In this document: piece after piece, positions 58,735 through 64,000 of the stretch
How positions within the stretch are numbered: the stretch's first letter is position 1
Layout: the number at the start of each line of letters is the position of its first letter
Source: Cryobacterium melibiosiphilum
GTDB lineage: Bacteria; Actinomycetota; Actinomycetes; Actinomycetales; Microbacteriaceae
Direction of reading: 5' to 3'
Assembly: GCF_003602235.1 (NCBI RefSeq)
Contig: NZ_QZVS01000083.1
Location: 1 to 64,000 of the forward strand
DNA length: 64,000 bases
Position numbers and translations under genes: made by a program
Notes under the pieces: generated by a model
The model's database searches: none
Told to the model about the DNA's origin: nothing
The model's input: the letters and a program-made list of their open reading frames with translations, nothing else

Positions 58735-59876
58735 TGATGGCCGGTTCAACCCCCGGTTCCCCACCCACCGGGCCGGGCACGCCTCCCGGCCCGGGCAAGA
58801 AGAAGCTGGGCAAGAAGAACCTGTCTCCTGCCCTCCTCGGGGTTCTGGCACTGCTGACCGGAGTGGCCGTGATCGTGGCCTTCGTCCTCGTTCTGGTGCT
58901 CGCACCGGGGGGAGATGAGACTCCCGACGCGACGCGCCCGACCGGCGACGCCGAGCCTCCCCCATCGAGCGTGCCCACGGAACCGCCCGCAGACTGCCCG
59001 CCATCGACCACGGTGACGACGGCCGCAGAGTTACAGGACGCCCTGACCGCGGCGACGCCGGGAGACGTCATCTTTCTTGCCCCCGGCACCTACCAGGGCA
59101 CGTTCACGGCCACGGCCCAGGGCACGAAAAGCGAGCCGATCATGCTCTGCGGCACGGCCGACAGTGTGCTCGACGGCGGGGCCATCGACGGTGGCTACGT
59201 GTTCCACCTCGACGGCGCCTCTTACTGGACGCTGCAGGGGTTCTCCGTGCGCAATGGGCAAAAGGGCGTGATGGCCGATGAGACTGTTGGATCGGTCATC
59301 CGCGGACTGACGGTGTCGGAAATCGGGGACGAGGGCATCCACCTGCGCCGATTCAGCACGGACAATCTCGTTGCTGACAATCACATTCGTGACACCGGAC
59401 TGCGCAAACCCAAGTTCGGCGAGGGGATCTACATCGGCACCGCCGAGAGCAACTGGTGCGATGTGAGCGACTGCCAGCCCGACCGCAGCGACCGCAATCA
59501 GATCTCCGGAAACGACATCGCAGATACCACGTCAGAAAACGTCGACATCAAGGAGGGGACCACCGGCGGGGTGCTGAGCAACAACACCCTGGACGGTGCC
59601 GCCATCACGGCCGCAGACTCCTGGGTTGACGTCAAGGGCAACAACTGGATCATCGACGGCAACACCGGCACGAACGCGCCGCAGGACGGCTTCCAGACCC
59701 ACGAGATCCTCGACGGCTGGGGAACCTGGAACGTATTCCGCAACAACACCGCCGACGTCAACGGCCCCGGTTACGGCTATGCCCTCGCGCCCGAACGGGA
59801 CAACATCGTCGAGTGCAACAACTCGGCCTCCGACGCCGAAGAAGGCCGCTCCAACGTGGAGTGCACCGGCAGCTGA
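58734..59876 (+). CDS. membrane-anchored beta-helix protein
   Basis: 380 residues from ATG 58734, overlapping the preceding stop by one base (an ATG one codon later is also possible). Pro/Gly/Lys-rich cytoplasmic start, membrane segment LLGVLALLTGVAVIVAFVLVLVL (~33-55), acidic/Pro linker, then a parallel beta-helix beginning TAAELQDALTAATPGDVIFLAPGTYQGTF. Blocks FGEGIYIGTAESNW, VDIKEGTTGG and DSWVDVKGN recur in the secreted protein at 61.6 kb. Three Cys pairs are seen (CLG..., NWCDVSDC, ECNN...VEC). Likely an extracellular polysaccharide-acting or -binding protein. Confidence 0.8.
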   Translation: MMAGSTPGSPPTGPGTPPGPGKKKLGKKNLSPALLGVLALLTGVAVIVAFVLVLVLAPGGDETPDATRPTGDAEPPPSSVPTEPPADCPPSTTVTTAAELQDALTAATPGDVIFLAPGTYQGTFTATAQGTKSEPIMLCGTADSVLDGGAIDGGYVFHLDGASYWTLQGFSVRNGQKGVMADETVGSVIRGLTVSEIGDEGIHLRRFSTDNLVADNHIRDTGLRKPKFGEGIYIGTAESNWCDVSDCQPDRSDRNQISGNDIADTTSENVDIKEGTTGGVLSNNTLDGAAITAADSWVDVKGNNWIIDGNTGTNAPQDGFQTHEILDGWGTWNVFRNNTADVNGPGYGYALAPERDNIVECNNSASDAEEGRSNVECTGS

Positions 59877-59965
59877 GCACGCCACTGTCGGCCGGTGACA
59901 CCGACCGAGCTTCGATCCTGCACCCCCATCCCCATCCCCCATCCCCACCCTGCAAGGAGATAACT

Positions 59966-61351
59966 ATGTCCACGAACAACCCGCGCATCACCGTTATCGG
60001 CACCGGCTATCTGGGTGCCACACACGCCGTATGTATGGCCCTTCTGGGTTTTGACGTGCTCGGAGTGGACGTCGATTCGAGCAAGATCGACCTGCTGCAA
60101 TCCGGTCGGGTTCCGTTTTTCGAGCCCGGACTACCGGAGAAACTTGCTGAAGCGCTCGATTCGGGCCGGCTGCGTTTCAGCACCGACCTCGATGAGGCCG
60201 CGGCATTCGGCGACGTCCACTTCATCTGCGTCGGCACACCCCAGGCGCGGGACTCGGCGGCGGCCGACCTGCGCTACGTCGACGCTGCCTTCGCCGGTCT
60301 CGCCGAACGCATCACCCGCAAGGCGCTGCTCGTGGGCAAGTCCACGGTTCCGATCGGCACCGCAGCCCGGCTGACGAGCCTCGTGCAGACGATTTCCCCC
60401 CTCGGCCCGGAGTTGGAGCTGGCGTGGAACCCCGAGTTCCTGCGCGAGGGCTTCGCGGTGGCCGATACGTTGCACCCGGATCGGCTGGTCTTTGGAGTTT
60501 CCTCCGAGTGGGCGCGCGAACAGCTCGCGCGCGTGTTCCAACCGATCGTCGACGAGGGCACCCCGGTCATCGTTGCGGACCTCGCGACCGCCGAGCTGGT
60601 GAAGGTCGCCGCGAACTCATTCCTGGCCACCAAGATCTCCTACATCAATGCCATGGCCGAGGTGTGTGAGGCCACGGGAGCCGACGTCAGCCTGCTCGCC
60701 ACCGCGCTGAGCCTGGACGACCGCATCGGCGGGCGGTTCCTGAAGCCCGGACTGGGGTTCGGCGGCGGATGCCTGCCCAAGGACATCCGCGCCTTCCGCC
60801 ACCGCGCCGAAGAACTCGGGATCGGACAGGCCGTGAGCTTTCTCGGCGAGGTCGACTCGATCAACATCCGTCGCCGGGTGCGCACCGTGGACCTGGTGCG
60901 CGAACTCGCCGGGGGTGACCTCAGCGGAGTCAGGGTCGCGGCCCTGGGGGCCGCCTTCAAGCCCAACTCCGACGATGTGAGGGATGCGCCGGCACTGGAC
61001 GTTGCGCGGATGCTGTATCTCGAGGGGGCGTCGGTGTCGGTGTACGACCCCCAGGCGAACGCCAATGCACACCGGGTGTTCCCCGATCTGAACTACGCCG
61101 ATTCCCTGTCAGAGTCCGTGAGGGATGCCGACGTCGTCGTGCTCCTCACGGAGTGGCAGGAGTTTCGGGATGCAGATCCCGATGAGCTCGGGGCCCTCGT
61201 TCGGTACCGACGCATCGTCGACGGCCGTCACGCCCTCGACGCCGACGACTACCGGTTGAAAGGCTGGGAGTACCGCGCCCTGGGGCGGCCCGCCCAGTCC
61301 GGCACCGTCGCACTGCGGCTCGACCGCCGCGATGAGGTGGCCGCAACGTAG
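59966..61351 (+). CDS. ugd: UDP-glucose 6-dehydrogenase
   Basis: 461 residues from ATG 59966, with AAGGAGA upstream. UDP-glucose/GDP-mannose dehydrogenase family: N-terminal NAD domain ITVIGTGYLGATHAVCMALLGFDVLGVDVD, CVGTPQ, KSTVPIGTA, ELAWNPEFLREGFAV, linker helix ELVKVAANSFLATKISYINAMAEVCE, catalytic Cys in GLGFGGGCLPKDIRA, and C-terminal domain ALGAAFKPNSDDVRDAPALDVA. It makes UDP-glucuronate (the nearest subgroup), the likely donor for the GT2 synthase of this locus. CCCCATCCCC repeats lie in its leader (59922-59949). Confidence 0.92.
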   Translation: MSTNNPRITVIGTGYLGATHAVCMALLGFDVLGVDVDSSKIDLLQSGRVPFFEPGLPEKLAEALDSGRLRFSTDLDEAAAFGDVHFICVGTPQARDSAAADLRYVDAAFAGLAERITRKALLVGKSTVPIGTAARLTSLVQTISPLGPELELAWNPEFLREGFAVADTLHPDRLVFGVSSEWAREQLARVFQPIVDEGTPVIVADLATAELVKVAANSFLATKISYINAMAEVCEATGADVSLLATALSLDDRIGGRFLKPGLGFGGGCLPKDIRAFRHRAEELGIGQAVSFLGEVDSINIRRRVRTVDLVRELAGGDLSGVRVAALGAAFKPNSDDVRDAPALDVARMLYLEGASVSVYDPQANANAHRVFPDLNYADSLSESVRDADVVVLLTEWQEFRDADPDELGALVRYRRIVDGRHALDADDYRLKGWEYRALGRPAQSGTVALRLDRRDEVAAT

Positions 61352-61560
61352 CGTTTGACGGCCCGCACCGAGCCCCCGTGGCCCGACACCCCCGTGGTGC
61401 CGGGCCACAGCCGTGTCGAAAGGTTGCGAGCAATCCGTCGAGCCTGCCAATCGCGCTTCAAAGGCGTGCGATCCGATGAAAGCTCATCTCTCTGCGCGTA
61501 GCGTCGCTGTCTCCACAACAAGGCGATTTTTTGCCGCAACTGTAGAAGGCAGTGAGTTAC
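61352..61560 (+). other. gap between ugd and the secreted beta-helix gene
   Basis: 209 bases: CCCGTGG / CCACGG-type inverted segments near 61376-61400 may form a hairpin ending ugd transcripts. AAGGCGATTTTTTGCC (61520) precedes the next gene. No open frame of interest. Confidence 0.3.
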
Positions 61561-62547
61561 ATGTTCGAACGAAGCAACGTAGTTGGCATTTGGATCGGAA
61601 CGCTCGGGGCGGCAGCACTGGTCGCGGGCTCCGTCGCTTTCCCCGCTGCCGTGCCGTCGGCCCAGGCCGCCACGACAGTGAGCGTAACCTCCTCCTCCCA
61701 GCTCAAGACGGCACTCGCCGGAGCCAAGGCGGGGCAGGTCATCTCCCTCGCCGATGGCACCTACTCGGGCAAGTGGGTCGCCACGGCCGCCGGCACCTCG
61801 TCGGCGCCCATCACCCTCGTCGGCTCCCGCAAGGCGATCCTCACGACCGGGTCCATTGATTCGGGCTACGCGCTCAACGTCAAGGGAAGCTATTGGAACC
61901 TCAAGGGTTTCAGCGTGACCAAGTCGGCGAAGGGAATCGTGCTGGACAACTCTGACTATTCCGTCATCGACGGTGTCGACGTGGGGAACATCGGCCAGGA
62001 GGCGGTGCACATGCGCACCAGCAGCACCAATGTCACCATCCGCAACTCGCTCATCCACGACACCGGGGTGAAGACCGCGGCGTACGGTGAGGGCATCTAT
62101 GTCGGCAGCGCCAATAGCAACTGGAGCTCGGTGATGGGATCGTCGTCGAAGCCTGACCAGTCGAACAACGTTCTGATCGAGAAGAACACCATCACCAACA
62201 CCACCGCCGAGGGGATCGACATCAAGGAGGGCACCACCGGTGGACGCATCATCGGCAACATCTTCAAGAACTCGGGATACTCCGGCGCGAACTCGGCCGA
62301 CTCATGGGTCGATGTCAAGGGGAACGGCTACGTCGTCACGGGCAACTCCGGCAGCGGAACCCGGCTCGACGCCTTCCAGGTGCACTCGGTGCTGTCGGGC
62401 TGGGGCGGGTCGAACACCTTCAGCGGCAACAGCGCGACCAACGTTCCGGGGTACGAGGTCAACATCGCCTCGAAGACATCCGGCAACGTCGTGACCTGTA
62501 AGTCTTCGACTGCGGGCATGGGCCTGACGAACGTCGCCTGCAAGTAG
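61561..62547 (+). CDS. secreted beta-helix protein
   Basis: 328 residues from ATG 61561 (GAAGG 11 bases upstream); GTG 61552 is also in frame. Signal peptide: hydrophobic VVGIWIGTLGAAALVAGSVAFPA ending AQA|ATTV. The mature part is one beta-helix: VTSSSQLKTALAGAKAGQVISLADGTYSGKW, then YGEGIYVGSANSNW, GIDIKEGTTGG and DSWVDVKGNGYVV, strongly like the preceding anchored beta-helix protein. A C-terminal Cys pair (VTCK, VACK) may close the helix. Probably an extracellular lyase, epimerase or glycan-binding protein for the same polymer. Confidence 0.82.
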   Translation: MFERSNVVGIWIGTLGAAALVAGSVAFPAAVPSAQAATTVSVTSSSQLKTALAGAKAGQVISLADGTYSGKWVATAAGTSSAPITLVGSRKAILTTGSIDSGYALNVKGSYWNLKGFSVTKSAKGIVLDNSDYSVIDGVDVGNIGQEAVHMRTSSTNVTIRNSLIHDTGVKTAAYGEGIYVGSANSNWSSVMGSSSKPDQSNNVLIEKNTITNTTAEGIDIKEGTTGGRIIGNIFKNSGYSGANSADSWVDVKGNGYVVTGNSGSGTRLDAFQVHSVLSGWGGSNTFSGNSATNVPGYEVNIASKTSGNVVTCKSSTAGMGLTNVACK

Positions 62548-62581
62548 GGTTTGGATAGATAACGGGTACGAATACAGAAAA

Positions 62582-62607
62582 GGCCCGGAACCTCACGGTT
62601 CCGGGCC
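62582..62607. terminator. bidirectional terminator between beta-helix gene and tRNA-fMet
   Basis: Perfect stem GGCCCGGAACC / GGTTCCGGGCC (11 bp), loop TCAC. Rightward it is followed by ATTTCTGTATTT, leftward by TTTTCTGTATTC. It ends the exopolysaccharide operon and the first tRNA transcript. Confidence 0.88.
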
Positions 62608-62623
62608 ATTTCTGTATTTATCG

Positions 62624-62697
62624 TTGCGGGGACAGGATTTGAACCTGCGACCTCTGGGTTATGAGCCCAGCGAGCTACCGAACTGCTCCACCCCGCG
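62624..62697 (-). tRNA. initiator tRNA-Met (CAU), first copy
   Basis: Leftward. 5' CGCGGGG pairs with CCCCGCA, leaving the C1-A72 mismatch that marks initiator tRNA; the anticodon stem has three G-C pairs (TGGG CTCATAA CCCA). T-arm GCAGG TTCAAAT CCTGT. CCA is not encoded. Confidence 0.95.
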
Positions 62698-62762
62698 CTA
62701 CTGGATCAACTATACCCCCTGATTCGAGGGCCGCTGACCACTCCAATTTCGGGCCCTGAAAA

Positions 62763-62820
62763 GTCCACACCGAAAGTCCACACCGAAAGACCACACCGAG
62801 AAATCCACACCGAGAAATCC
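62763..62820. repeat. 13-15-bp tandem array between the two tRNA genes
   Basis: GTCCACACCGAAA twice, then GACCACACCGAGAAA and TCCACACCGAGAAA. It lies upstream of the first initiator tRNA and downstream of the second tRNA's terminator. Confidence 0.85.
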
Positions 62821-62834
62821 CGACAAAAAAATCC

Positions 62835-62852
62835 CGGTCTCTGTCGAGACCG
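62835..62852 (-). terminator. bidirectional terminator of the second tRNA-fMet
   Basis: Stem CGGTCTC / GAGACCG with TGTC loop. Leftward it is followed by GGATTTTTTTG; rightward by AGACTTTCTTTTTT. Confidence 0.87.
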
Positions 62853-62892
62853 AGACTTTCTTTTTTATATCTTCGTTGCGTTTATATCTTGG

Positions 62893-62966
62893 TTGCGGGG
62901 GCAGGATTTGAACCTACGACCTCTGGGTTATGAGCCCAGCGAGCTACCGAACTGCTCCACCCCGCG
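62893..62966 (-). tRNA. initiator tRNA-Met (CAU), second copy
   Basis: Same sequence as the first copy except in the T-stem: GTAGG TTCAAAT CCTGC, so position 65 is C and position 50 is U, both still paired. It also lacks encoded CCA, and carries the C1-A72 mismatch and G-C rich anticodon stem. Confidence 0.95.
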
Positions 62967-63050
62967 CTACAAGATCTAATTTAGCACACCCGGGTGACCG
63001 GGACCGACCACCGCCGCGAACGGCGAGGCAGGACCCGGTCGACGCTCGTG

Positions 63051-64000
63051 CTACTCGCCGAGCAGCGCGAGCATGCTCGCGATGGTTTCGGTCAGTTTGG
63101 CGTCAGCCTCGCCGAAGGCGGCGAAGTCACCCGAGGCCAACGCAGCCTGCTTCTCAGCGAGCGCCGTGTTGGCGACCTCCAGCAGGGCCTTGAGTTCGGC
63201 ATCCGTCGCCGGATCACCCGTCGAGGTAGCACCGTCGGTGGACCCGTCGGTTGCGGTCTCATCTGTCGGGCTCGTGGTGGAGGTGTCATCCTCGGTCACC
63301 GGTACCTCGGTGTCGCCAGCATTGGCACCGGAGTCACCGCCGAACAGCACATCGAGGGCCTGGTCGAGGGTGTCCTCGAAGGCGATCTGGTCGCCGAAGG
63401 CCACCAGCACCTTCTGCAGCAGCGGGTAGCTGGTTTCACCCGTGGACTGCACGTAGACCGGCTGCACGTAGAGCAGGCCGCCACCGACCGGCAGGGTCAG
63501 CAGGTTGCCGTTCAGCACACTCGAGGAACCCTGACGCAGCAGGTTGAGCTCGGTCGAGACCGTGGGGTCGGCGTTGAAGACGTTCTGCACCTGACCCGGT
63601 CCGGGAACCGTGCCGTCCTTGGGCAGGTTCAGCAGTCTCAGCTGACCGTACCCTTCAGCGCGCACCCCGTCTTCGGATCCGGCATCGGCATCGACGGCGA
63701 GGTAACCGTAGAGCACGTTGCGGCTCGATTCACCCTGTGCGTCGGGCTGGAAGGTCGAGTACAGCGAGAACGACGGAGCGTCTGCGCCGGGCACCTTCAT
63801 GGTGAGGTAGTACGGCGGCTGCAGGGTCGGATTCGCGGCGGGCGAATCCGGGTCGTTCGGGGAGATCCACGCGTCGTCCTTGGAATAGAAGGAACCCGGG
63901 TCGGTCACGTGGTACTGCCCGAGGATGGCCCGCTGCACCTTGAAGAGGTCGGCGGGGTAACGCACGTGGCTCATCAGGTCACCGCTCATCTCGGAGATGG
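63051..64000 (-). CDS. UPF0182 family membrane protein, C-terminal part
   Basis: The gene runs off the right edge; 316 residues of the C-terminal part are visible, and the frame stays open past the internal ATG at 63989. [64 protein letters not shown] and [20 protein letters not shown] match the extracellular C-terminal domain of UPF0182 proteins (~900-1000 residues with an N-terminal multi-spanning part). Function unknown. A Thr/Ser/Asp-rich linker ([20 protein letters not shown]) precedes the final helix. Confidence 0.9.
   Translation of the reverse strand, partial: ISEMSGDLMSHVRYPADLFKVQRAILGQYHVTDPGSFYSKDDAWISPNDPDSPAANPTLQPPYYLTMKVPGADAPSFSLYSTFQPDAQGESSRNVLYGYLAVDADAGSEDGVRAEGYGQLRLLNLPKDGTVPGPGQVQNVFNADPTVSTELNLLRQGSSSVLNGNLLTLPVGGGLLYVQPVYVQSTGETSYPLLQKVLVAFGDQIAFEDTLDQALDVLFGGDSGANAGDTEVPVTEDDTSTTSPTDETATDGSTDGATSTGDPATDAELKALLEVANTALAEKQAALASGDFAAFGEADAKLTETIASMLALLGE

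Noticed and set aside
62763..62820. CRISPR-like direct repeats between the tRNA genes
   Set aside because: Units are 13-15 bp and contiguous with no spacers, so this is a tandem array, not CRISPR. The same holds for the other arrays.

Overview
The window is high-GC DNA from an actinobacterium, most likely the family Microbacteriaceae (Cryobacterium/Leifsonia-like). The evidence is the gene set and order: prfB-ftsE-ftsX-smpB-ssrA, mycothiol genes (mshA and an mshB-like deacetylase), small DUF3039 and DUF7882 proteins, a DUF222/HNH protein, an F420-type nitroreductase fold protein, and abundant GTG starts with 4-bp ATGA/GTGA overlaps. No phage, transposase, CRISPR array or rRNA was seen. The species is inferred only.

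Layout. 0-3.4 kb: maturation genes of a molybdenum hydroxylase (coxE-like, cut by the left edge; coxG; xdhC/coxI). 3.4-5.4 kb: mshA and a PIG-L deacetylase. 5.4-9.9 kb, leftward: tmRNA, smpB, ftsX, ftsE with a long C-terminal tail, prfB. 9.9-12.4 kb: an MFS transporter, an F420-type enzyme, a pentapeptide-repeat protein. 13.0-17.7 kb, leftward: a Tad/Flp pilus-type operon (tadA, tadB, tadC, Flp-like peptide, three TadE/TadG-like proteins). 18.0-21.4 kb: 3-hydroxybutyrate-type dehydrogenase and MHS transporter, divergent from a LysR regulator, then tRNA-Leu. 21.4-28 kb: two DedA proteins, a CDF metal exporter, rdgB-rph-murI, pncB, DUF3039. 28.2-32.9 kb: DUF222/HNH protein and an ABC exporter pair.

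33.1-41 kb: surface glycopolymer genes: LicC-like cytidylyltransferase, ABC-2 export pair, CDP-glycerol-type glycerophosphotransferase, two GT2 glycosyltransferases, CDP-alcohol phosphotransferase. 41.2-48.3 kb: HtrA protease, aminotransferase, old-yellow-enzyme reductase, alpha/beta hydrolase, DUF7882 protein, nitrilase-family hydrolase. 48.5-55.0 kb: Ppm1-like mannosyltransferase, then nrtR-nadA-nadB-nadC-nifS, a de novo NAD operon with its own NUDIX regulator and a candidate operator. 55.5-62.5 kb: a putative uronic-acid exopolysaccharide locus: processive GT2 synthase, two membrane-anchored beta-helix proteins, UDP-glucose 6-dehydrogenase, one secreted beta-helix protein. 62.6-63.0 kb: two initiator tRNA genes. 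63.05 kb to the right edge: the C-terminal part of a UPF0182 membrane protein.

Three features stand out across the window. First, many short tandem arrays (8-19 bp units, 2-6 copies) sit at gene ends or between genes. Second, about fourteen starts lie 6-8 bp after a TAnnnT-like -10 box, which suggests leaderless mRNAs. Third, the beta-helix/GT2/UDP-glucose dehydrogenase locus resembles an alginate-type assembly line in a Gram-positive cell and is the best candidate for an undescribed system.
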